From contig JACCVS010000085.1 in NCBI GenBank assembly GCA_013698055.1, positions 1 to 5,181 on the forward strand: a DNA stretch of 5,181 bases, in the 5' to 3' direction. Shown one piece after another: positions 1 to 3,676 of the stretch. This DNA is from Acidobacteriota bacterium (lineage in GTDB: Bacteria; Acidobacteriota; Blastocatellia; Pyrinomonadales; Pyrinomonadaceae). A program made the translations under genes and the position numbers. The notes beneath the pieces are model-generated. The model was not told the DNA's origin and searched no databases. It saw only the letters and a program-made list of their open reading frames with translations. Numbering within the stretch: position 1 is the first letter of the stretch; the number at the start of each line of letters is the position of its first letter.

Positions 1-60
1 CATCCGCTTCGCATCATTGCCGACACTGTCGCCATTATCATCTCGAAATCTATGGTGTAA
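1..60 (+). CDS. possible 3' end of a truncated reading frame
   Basis: Frame 1 is open from the first base for 19 codons and stops at TAA 58-60. The encoded tail is hydrophobic, HPLRIIADTVAIIISKSMV. It could be the C-terminus of a gene starting outside the window, but 19 codons can stay open by chance and I recognise no family. The opposite strand can also be read open to the left edge from ATG codons near 32-44. No function is proposed. Confidence 0.2.
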   Translation, partial: HPLRIIADTVAIIISKSMV

Positions 61-80
61 CGCTGCCCGTCAGCATTAAG

Positions 81-98
81 CTCTCAGCAATATGAGAG
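81..98. repeat. small hairpin left of the IS982 element
   Basis: CTCTCA (81-86) and TGAGAG (93-98) form a 6-bp stem with a 6-nt loop, followed by GTTCTT. It could weakly terminate whatever frame ends at 60, but the stem is short and the T-run poor. Its right arm is part of the block that recurs at 3426-3447. Confidence 0.25.
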
Positions 99-114
99 GT
101 TCTTAGACCTGAAG
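93..114 (+). repeat. short block shared with the start of the decayed regulator gene (copy 1)
   Basis: Bases 93-114 match 3426-3447 at 20 of 22 positions (TGAGAGGTTCT, then T or C, then AGACCTGA, then A or T, then G). In the second copy this stretch encodes ERFSDLM at the start of the Xre-type pseudogene. Here the same frame reads ERFLDLKTY and stops at TAA 121-123. It may be the stub of another copy of that gene family, or one arm of a dispersed repeat. Twelve bases later the IS982 element begins. Confidence 0.45.
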
Positions 115-125
115 ACATACTAATA

Positions 126-146
126 AAACCTAATGTGTGACTCTTT
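126..146 (+). repeat. IS982 left terminal inverted repeat
   Basis: This 21-bp sequence begins AAACCTAATG and ends GTGACTCTTT. It is the exact reverse complement of 1118-1138. The match stops on both sides (125 against 1139, and 147 against 1117). Confidence 0.92.
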
Positions 147-175
147 GTAAGACATCCATTGAACTGAAACCTCTG

Positions 176-181
176 TAGAAT
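176..181 (+). promoter_or_regulatory. candidate -10 box for the IS982 transposase
   Basis: TAGAAT at 176-181 resembles a sigma-70 -10 hexamer and lies 42 bp before the start codon, inside the element. No convincing -35 sits at 16-18 bp: TTGAAC at 159-164 is too close (11 bp) and TTGTAA at 145-150 is too far (25 bp). The call rests on the one hexamer only. Confidence 0.22.
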
Positions 182-223
182 AGCTGGTGACGAAACCAAG
201 CTTTTCAGCAAAGGAGCAGTTCA

Positions 224-1117
224 ATGGACAGAGACACTTTTATCATTACTGTGTATTGTTTGGTAGTCGCAACCTACAAAACTGTGAAAGAACATTATCC
301 AATCAGACGAGGTGGATTTGCGCCAGCCCTCACGGATGAAGAAGTCATCACGATGGAAATCTGTGGAGCTTACTTCAAACTTCACACGGATAAAGACCTC
401 TTCGACTATTTTCACAGCCACTATCAACCATTCTTTCCTGCTTTGCGTGACCGCCCCGCCTTTGTTCGCCAGGCAGCCAATCTGTGGCAGGTTAAAACTG
501 CTATCTGGCAACTTATCATCGAGCGCAGTGGACAAACTACAACCCCTATCCAGGTGATTGACACCTTGCCGCTGCCGGTGTGTACTTACACGCGCGCCCG
601 AAGTGACCGCTGTTTCAAAACTCTGGCCGATTACTCGCATTGTGCAGCCAAGAAGCTGGATTATTACGGCTTCAAATTAGGCTTGAGAGTCTCTTCAATT
701 GGAATGATTACGCACTTTCCCTTGCTCCCGGCACGCGCCCATGATGTCAATCACACCAACGCTTTGGTCGAAGGCTTCAGCGGTCTGTGTCCGGCAGACA
801 AAGGCTTTATTGATCCATTTCGTCAACCACTTTTGTTTGACCGATACGGAGTGAAAATCCTAACTCCTGCCAGATCAAACATGAAAGAAGAACATCCCAA
901 AGCTCTCCGAAAGTTCTGCTCACGGATTCGTAAAATCGTGGAAACTGTCGGCTCGCACTTAACCGAACGCTTTGCCGTAGCAAAGATTCGGGTGCATGAC
1001 TTGTGGCATTTTCAACATCGCTTGATTCGCAAAGTCTTGGCACATACGGTCATCGTCTTTCTAAACTTGCAACTGGGGCGTGACCCGTTAGACCTTGATG
1101 GTCTGGTCTCGGCCTAA
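224..1117 (+). CDS. IS982-family DDE transposase
   Basis: This 297-aa transposase would cut and join the ends of its own element. The length is normal for the family (about 270-310 aa). Visible landmarks are an N-terminal DNA-binding region, VIDTLPLPVC with Asp113, the block ADKGFID with Asp192, and the C-terminal KIVETVGSHLTERF block with Glu240. Together these are the expected DDE triad. The HDLWHFQHRLIRKVLAH helix near 258-274 is also family-typical. The ATG at 224 has a good ribosome site, AGGAG at 212-216, with 7 nt spacing. The stop codon (1115-1117) abuts the right inverted repeat. There is no frameshift or internal stop, unlike many IS copies. Family assignment is from remembered motifs and is strong. 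Confidence 0.95.
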   Translation: MDRDTFIITVYCLVVATYKTVKEHYPIRRGGFAPALTDEEVITMEICGAYFKLHTDKDLFDYFHSHYQPFFPALRDRPAFVRQAANLWQVKTAIWQLIIERSGQTTTPIQVIDTLPLPVCTYTRARSDRCFKTLADYSHCAAKKLDYYGFKLGLRVSSIGMITHFPLLPARAHDVNHTNALVEGFSGLCPADKGFIDPFRQPLLFDRYGVKILTPARSNMKEEHPKALRKFCSRIRKIVETVGSHLTERFAVAKIRVHDLWHFQHRLIRKVLAHTVIVFLNLQLGRDPLDLDGLVSA

Positions 1118-1138
1118 AAAGAGTCACACATTAGGTTT
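1118..1138 (-). repeat. IS982 right terminal inverted repeat
   Basis: This is a 21/21 reverse complement of 126-146 and starts on the base after the transposase stop codon. Eleven bases separate it from the first CRISPR-like repeat. Confidence 0.92.
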
Positions 1139-1149
1139 AAAATAAATAT

Positions 1150-1239
1150 CCAGTAGACCCCGCGCACCATGCTGTTAGGAGCAGAGGAAATTTTCCTATC
1201 CACTACTAAACCAGTAGACCCCGCGCACCATGCTGTTAG
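1150..1239. CRISPR. two-repeat CRISPR-like unit (29-bp repeats, 32-bp spacer)
   Basis: Two identical 29-bp sequences lie at 1150-1178 and 1211-1239. Each begins CCAGTAGACC, contains CCCCGCGCACC and ends CATGCTGTTAG. They are separated by 32 bp (1179-1210), giving a 61-bp period. A 29 plus 32 architecture is that of type I-E CRISPR arrays, whose repeats also often carry CCCCGCGC. Against this, the repeat lacks the GCGGGG arm that would close the usual I-E hairpin, there are only two copies, no degenerate third copy lies one period left or right, and no cas gene is in view. The spacer contains the near-palindrome AGGAAATTTTCCT (1185-1197). It may be an array remnant, an orphan mini-array or a simple dispersed direct repeat. 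Confidence 0.4.
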
Positions 1240-1240
1240 A

Positions 1241-1291
1241 CTATTACAACGGGTCATCGGGCAGGTTCTCGGTTCCGTTTAGGTATAGTGG
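1241..1291 (-). pseudogene. possible C-terminal tail of a lost minus-strand gene
   Basis: On the minus strand, codons from 1291 down to 1247 read PLYLNGTENLPDDPL, followed by tandem stops TAA (1246-1244) and TAG (1243-1241). The composition and the double stop look like a real protein end. The frame is closed upstream by TGA at 1294-1292, so at most 15 codons survive. The tail ends one base from the second CRISPR-like repeat. I do not recognise the family, and chance is a serious alternative. Confidence 0.2.
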
Positions 1292-1392
1292 TCAGCAACT
1301 TTGATTCTATTTTGGTACGAAGCAATAACTTTCTATCACGATTCGTCAGCGTTAATGCTCCGAATATCTCTATTATTTTCGCAGCATTATTC
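1292..1392. other. AT-rich spacer between the CRISPR-like repeats and the IS4-type element
   Basis: No coding frame, RNA gene or clear promoter was recognised here. The stretch has only small imperfect palindromes, such as AGCGTTAATGCT at 1348-1359. Confidence 0.5.
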
Positions 1393-1406
1393 ACTCATGT
1401 TACGCA
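1393..1406 (+). repeat. left inverted repeat of the IS4-type element
   Basis: ACTCATGTTACGCA is an exact reverse complement of 2499-2512. It contains an ATG (1397-1399) that opens a 13-codon leader frame into the element. Confidence 0.85.
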
Positions 1407-1438
1407 AAGTAGAAGCCCTTGCTAAACTTGACCGATGA
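1397..1438 (+). CDS. 13-codon leader ORF overlapping the transposase start
   Basis: ATG at 1397, inside the left inverted repeat, opens MLRKVEALAKLDR and stops at TGA 1436-1438. That stop overlaps the transposase ATG (1435-1437) in an ATGA arrangement. The transposase has no obvious ribosome site of its own, so translation entering from this leader could be coupled to it. Whether the peptide is made is unknown, and a chance frame is possible. No strong ribosome site precedes the leader ATG either. Confidence 0.35.
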   Translation: MLRKVEALAKLDR

Positions 1439-2505
1439 GCAAATCAATGGTGGACATCTACACGGATTACCTCATCTGTTCGTTCGGCCAAGCCTCGGCG
1501 ACCGGACTCGCCCGCTTGCTTGACCATCAAATCAGTCACGATGCAGTGACGCGTTTTTTGTCCACCGCGCCACAGACTTCCGCCAATTTATGGCGCGTCG
1601 TCAAGCCCTTGGTCAGAGCCGTCGAACGAGAGGAGGGCGTGCTCATCATTGACGACTCGATTGAAGAGAAGCCCTCGACGGACGAAAACGAACTCGTTTC
1701 ATGGCATTACGACCACTCGCAAGACCGCACCGTCAAGGGCATTAACTTCCTGACGGCGCTCTATCATGCCGGGGAAGTCTCTTTGCCCGTGGCTTTCGAC
1801 CTTGTCACAAAGACGGTCGCCTACACGGACGCGAAAACTAAAAAGATGAAGCGCAAGAGCGCGCTGACGAAGAATGAACGCTACCGGATGTTGCTCAGAG
1901 TCGCGGTGCATAATCAGGTGCGGTTCAAATATGTCCTCAATGACGTGTGGTTTGCCTCATCGGAGAACATGAAATTCGTCAAGCATCAGTTGGATAAAGA
2001 GTTTGTCATGCCGCTCAAAGAGAACCGCAAGGTGGCTGCCGGCGGCGACGAGAAAAAGCGTGGTCAATACGTGGCAGTCAGCCAGCTTGCGATGGAAGCC
2101 GCAACGACCCGACAAATCTGGCTCGAAGCAGTGGACTTTCCACTGCTTCTGACCAAAGAGGTCTTCACGAACGAAGACTCAGGTGTAGGCGTGCGCGATC
2201 TGGTCTCAAGCGATTTGACACACTCATTTGACCAACAGACGAAACTCTATCAAAAACGATGGAGTATCGAGGTCTATCACAAATCTCTGAAGCAGAATGC
2301 AAGTTTGGAGAAGTCGCCGACCCGGACGACGACTACTCAACGTAATCACCTGTTTGCTTCCCTTTGTGCTTACGTCAAACTGGAAGCCTTGAAGATCAAG
2401 GCCGGCGTGGGCCATTTCACGATCAAGTCAAAGATCTATTTGTCGGCGCTGAAGGCAGCATATGCTGAAGTTGTCAAACTTAATCCGCAGCCTCTCGCTG
2501 CGTAA
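1435..2505 (+). CDS. IS4/IS701-like DDE transposase
   Basis: This 356-aa transposase would move the surrounding element. The first catalytic region is VLIIDDSIEEKP (Asp73/Asp74), followed by ENELVSWHYDH and TVKGINFLTALY. A second acidic site is FKYVLNDVWFAS (Asp170). The C-terminal block LYQKRWSIEVYHKSLKQN fits the YREK signature exactly, Tyr272-x2-Arg275-x3-Glu279-x6-Lys286, which supports IS4-superfamily membership and makes Glu279 the likely third catalytic residue. Exact subfamily (IS4, IS701 or an unclassified group) cannot be settled by eye. The ATG at 1435 overlaps the leader ORF stop and lacks a clear ribosome site. The gene is intact, with its stop inside the right inverted repeat. 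Confidence 0.9.
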   Translation: MSKSMVDIYTDYLICSFGQASATGLARLLDHQISHDAVTRFLSTAPQTSANLWRVVKPLVRAVEREEGVLIIDDSIEEKPSTDENELVSWHYDHSQDRTVKGINFLTALYHAGEVSLPVAFDLVTKTVAYTDAKTKKMKRKSALTKNERYRMLLRVAVHNQVRFKYVLNDVWFASSENMKFVKHQLDKEFVMPLKENRKVAAGGDEKKRGQYVAVSQLAMEAATTRQIWLEAVDFPLLLTKEVFTNEDSGVGVRDLVSSDLTHSFDQQTKLYQKRWSIEVYHKSLKQNASLEKSPTRTTTTQRNHLFASLCAYVKLEALKIKAGVGHFTIKSKIYLSALKAAYAEVVKLNPQPLAA

Positions 2506-2512
2506 CATGAGT
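2499..2512 (-). repeat. right inverted repeat of the IS4-type element
   Basis: TGCGTAACATGAGT is a 14/14 reverse complement of 1393-1406. It contains the transposase stop codon TAA (2503-2505). Confidence 0.85.
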
Positions 2513-2516
2513 AATA

Positions 2517-2567
2517 ATTCGTAACTGTAAGGTCTCTTTCCTCGAACCAGAACGCAGAATTACGAAT
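2517..2567. repeat. inverted repeat just outside the IS4-type element
   Basis: ATTCGTAA (2517-2524) pairs with TTACGAAT (2560-2567). An additional CTG/CAG pair (2525-2527 with 2555-2557) sits across a 2-nt bulge. The intervening loop is 27 nt. It may be a relic of an older element end. Confidence 0.45.
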
Positions 2568-2604
2568 CAGGACTAGATCGAAATTGTTCTGCGATCTGAT
2601 CCTG
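2568..2604. terminator. strong hairpin, possible terminator
   Basis: A 13-bp inverted repeat joins 2568-2580 (CAGGACTAGATCG) to 2592-2604 (CGATCTGATCCTG). It has one mismatch and one G-T wobble around an 11-nt loop. On the + strand it is followed by GTTTTC, so it could stop transcription leaving the IS4-type element before the toxin-antitoxin operon. The T-run is only four bases, so a purely structural repeat is an alternative. Confidence 0.45.
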
Positions 2605-2632
2605 GTTTTCTAGTTTGCCATATTACCAGATT
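2602..2632 (+). repeat. left member of a paired repeat flanking the toxin-antitoxin operon
   Basis: The block has CTGGTTTTCT (2602-2611), then 11 other bases, then TTACCAGATT (2623-2632). Both 10-mers recur without change at 3341-3350 and 3354-3363, with only 3 bases between them. CTGGT and ACCAG within the block are inverted. The first four bases overlap the right arm and tail of the preceding hairpin. Confidence 0.5.
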
Positions 2633-2702
2633 TAGCAGCGGGTGAAAATAAATTTGCTAAAAACAGAGTGTTGAATTAGCATCTTATTGTATGCTCTTTC
2701 CA

Positions 2703-2710
2703 GGAGAGGG
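2703..2710 (+). promoter_or_regulatory. ribosome binding site deciding the antitoxin start
   Basis: GGAGAGGG lies directly before ATG 2711. It is 4 nt from that ATG when measured from AGGAG, but about 7 nt from ATG 2717 when measured from the GAGG inside it. The spacing favours 2717 and excludes the upstream TTG at 2687, which precedes the site. Confidence 0.6.
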
Positions 2711-2716
2711 ATGTTT

Positions 2717-3010
2717 ATGATTAGCTTAAAAGATATTGAATCGCTCACTGCCTTCAAACGTAACACCACCGAGTACGTGAAGAAGATTAAGAAAAGCGGA
2801 AATCCGCTTGTCCTCACAGTCAATGGTAAAGCAGAGATCATCGTGCAGGATGCGGAAAGCTATCAGCGAATGCTTGAGTTGCTTGACCGGGCAGAGACCA
2901 TTGAGGCCGTGCGGGAAGGATTGGAATCCGTCAGTCAGGGAAAAACGATGTCGCTCGACCAGTTCGACAAGGAGATGCGGAAGAAGATTCGCGCCCCGAA
3001 AAAGCGATGA
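2717..3010 (+). CDS. Phd/YefM-family antitoxin
   Basis: This 97-aa protein is a likely type II antitoxin. It would bind its own promoter through its N-terminal Phd/YefM fold and neutralise the toxin encoded next with its C-terminal half. It shows the family pattern: MISLKDIESLTAFKRNTTEYVKKIKKSGNP, then a beta-strand segment PLVLTVNGKAEIIVQD, then the ESYQRMLELLDR helix. The C-terminal tail (about residues 60-97) is charged and probably disordered until it meets the toxin. ATG 2717 is preferred on ribosome site spacing and on the family's usual start; ATG 2711 would add two residues. The stop overlaps the toxin start (ATGA, 3007-3010), so the two are one operon with coupled translation. Autoregulation is inferred from the family; no operator was identified. 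Confidence 0.9.
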   Translation: MISLKDIESLTAFKRNTTEYVKKIKKSGNPLVLTVNGKAEIIVQDAESYQRMLELLDRAETIEAVREGLESVSQGKTMSLDQFDKEMRKKIRAPKKR

Positions 3011-3330
3011 GGGATCATCGTGTCGAGCCGACCGACAAAGCCTTAGTAGATGCGGGCGAAGCCTATTTTTGGATTAATGAGCAGTCGGAAGGAATTGCGC
3101 TTCGATGGTATGAAGGGCTATTGAAGGCATTCCGTTCGCTGGAAAAGAATCCGCTCCGCTGCCCGCTCGCGCCGGAGAGCGCCTTTTTCGAGGAAGAGAT
3201 CCGCCAGCTTATCTATGGGAAATACCGGATACTATTTACGGTGGAAGGAGAAACGGTATTCGTGCTTCGCGTCAGACATGGTGCACAGGATTATCTGAAA
3301 CTGGAAGAAAATGACACCACAGAAGAATAA
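3007..3330 (+). CDS. RelE/ParE-family toxin
   Basis: This 107-aa toxin is the partner of the upstream antitoxin. It carries the plasmid-stabilisation (RelE/ParE) layout. Two N-terminal helices include DAGEAYFWINEQSEGIALRW and EGLLKAFRSLEKNP (residues 15-49). The segment RCPLAPESAFFEEEIRQLIYG follows, then the beta-strands YRILFTVEG and VFVLRVRHGAQ (73-93). The LAPE, RQLIYGKYRILF and VRHGA pieces are typical of the ParE-like branch. Whether it acts on gyrase (as ParE) or on mRNA at the ribosome (as RelE) cannot be told from sequence. It starts at ATG 3007 by a 4-base overlap with the antitoxin stop and has no strong ribosome site of its own. It appears complete and intact. Confidence 0.9.
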   Translation: MRDHRVEPTDKALVDAGEAYFWINEQSEGIALRWYEGLLKAFRSLEKNPLRCPLAPESAFFEEEIRQLIYGKYRILFTVEGETVFVLRVRHGAQDYLKLEENDTTEE

Positions 3331-3340
3331 ATGCCGGTTT

Positions 3341-3363
3341 CTGGTTTTCTGGCTTACCAGATT
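3341..3363 (+). repeat. right member of the paired repeat flanking the toxin-antitoxin operon
   Basis: CTGGTTTTCT (3341-3350) and TTACCAGATT (3354-3363) are identical to two blocks at 2602-2632 but 8 bp closer together. TCTGG and CCAGA (3348-3352, 3357-3361) make a small 5-bp hairpin with a 4-nt loop, starting 17 bp after the toxin stop. It could also weakly terminate the operon. Confidence 0.5.
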
Positions 3364-3368
3364 GCATT

Positions 3369-3382
3369 GGGTCAGGGGTCAA
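3369..3382 (+). repeat. short tandem repeat GGGTCAG/GGGTCAA
   Basis: Two 7-bp units sit between the paired repeat and the decayed regulator gene, with six of seven bases shared. The significance is unclear. Confidence 0.3.
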
Positions 3383-3417
3383 GAGTTAGTACGAAATGAA
3401 GACTAAGTAAAGAGTAC

Positions 3418-3622
3418 ATGAGCGCTGAGAGGTTCTCAGACCTGATGGAATCCGCCGAGCAGGCGCCTGCCTACGAGCGTGGCGCGCGTGAAAGCTATCG
3501 TGTCACACGTGCAGTCGTTGCCAAGCCCTCGCAACGGGTGTCCAGCAAGCGAGATTCAAGCTTTATCGGAGGGCGTAGAACTATGGTAACCGTTCAGTTG
3601 TTTTGAACGTGTAAACCTCTGA
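3418..3622 (+). pseudogene. decayed Xre/HigA-like (COG2944-type) antitoxin or regulator, frameshifted and truncated
   Basis: From ATG 3418 the first frame reads MSAERFSDLMESAEQAPAY and then ERGARESYRVTRAVVAKPSQ. This is the N-terminal extension typical of small Xre-type antitoxins and regulators. After Val41 (3538-3540) family similarity moves to another frame: from 3542 it reads PASEIQALSEGVELW, the expected start of the helix-turn-helix domain. It then meets TAA (3587-3589) where the family has Ser-Gln-Pro (SQP); a C-to-T change of CAA would explain it. PFSCFERV follows, resembling the family's VFARV, and similarity ends near 3611, where the IS66 element seems to begin. The gene thus carries one indel, one stop and a lost 3' half. 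The unbroken first-frame ORF (62 codons, to 3606) is not a real full gene. The assignment is by remembered family pattern. Confidence 0.65.
3426..3447 (+). repeat. short block shared with bases 93-114 (copy 2)
   Basis: This matches 93-114 at 20 of 22 bases. It encodes ERFSDLM at the start of the decayed regulator gene. Within it TGAGAGGTTCTCA is a perfect 5-bp stem with a 3-nt loop. Confidence 0.45.
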
Positions 3623-3643
3623 CGAGACATTTTTCAGTATAGA

Positions 3644-3655
3644 CAGCGGTCGCTG
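3644..3655. repeat. subterminal hairpin of the IS66 element
   Basis: CAGCG (3644-3648) and CGCTG (3651-3655) pair around a 2-nt loop, 21 bp before the transposase ATG. It could be a transposase binding site or an expression control, but it is short. Confidence 0.25.
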
Positions 3656-3676
3656 CTGTGATTAAGCTGTGCGCCA

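Larger units (their letters stand above)
126..1138 (+). mobile_element. complete IS982-family insertion sequence, 1013 bp
   Basis: The element is bounded by perfect 21-bp inverted repeats at 126-146 and 1118-1138 and contains one transposase gene filling nearly all the space. A length near 1 kb, a single ORF and ends of the ACCTAATG type suit the IS982 family. I see no clean target duplication beside the 21-bp ends. AATAAA occurs at 122-127 and at 1141-1146, but using it as a duplication would need asymmetric ends (128-1140), so the true outer base is uncertain by a few positions. The gene is uninterrupted, so the element may still be active. Confidence 0.9.
1393..2512 (+). mobile_element. 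complete IS4-superfamily insertion sequence (YREK transposase), 1120 bp
   Basis: Perfect 14-bp inverted ends, ACTCATGTTACGCA at 1393-1406 and its reverse complement at 2499-2512, frame a single full-length transposase gene. The complementarity continues outside with a one-base slip (ATTATTC on the left, AATAAT on the right), so the exact outer base is open to small error. No exact target duplication is seen. The nearest candidates, ATTATTC (1386-1392) and ATAATTC (2514-2520), differ at one base and sit one base off on the right. The right repeat overlaps the transposase stop codon. Confidence 0.85.

Noticed and set aside
221..640. 139-aa open frame on the minus strand inside the IS982 transposase
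   Set aside because: It lies wholly antisense to a gene with clear catalytic motifs, shows no recognisable domain, and has no ribosome site suggesting expression.
122..1146. AATAAA on both sides of the IS982 as a target duplication
   Set aside because: The two copies do not abut the symmetric 21-bp ends, and both lie in AT-rich sequence where a 6-bp match is easy by chance.
1171..1245. GTTAG ends of the 29-bp repeats as integron attC core sites
   Set aside because: Only the second copy fits GTTRRRY. The paired inner and outer simple sites and the long attC-style hairpin are absent, and no integrase is present.
68..1360. CGTCAGCATTAAGCTC (68-83) resembling CGTCAGCGTTAATGCTC (1344-1360)
   Set aside because: It needs one mismatch and one gap in 17 bases and does not extend on either side. 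It is plausible as chance, although the two sites do flank the IS982.
2654..2695. Promoter for the toxin-antitoxin operon using TATGCT (2690-2695)
   Set aside because: TTGAAT (2671-2676) gives a 13-bp spacer and TTGCTA (2654-2659) a 30-bp spacer. Neither is acceptable, so no promoter is called.
2687..2716. Longer antitoxin starting at TTG 2687
   Set aside because: The ribosome site lies downstream of that codon, and the extra residues MYALSRRG do not fit the family start, which begins at MISLKDIE.
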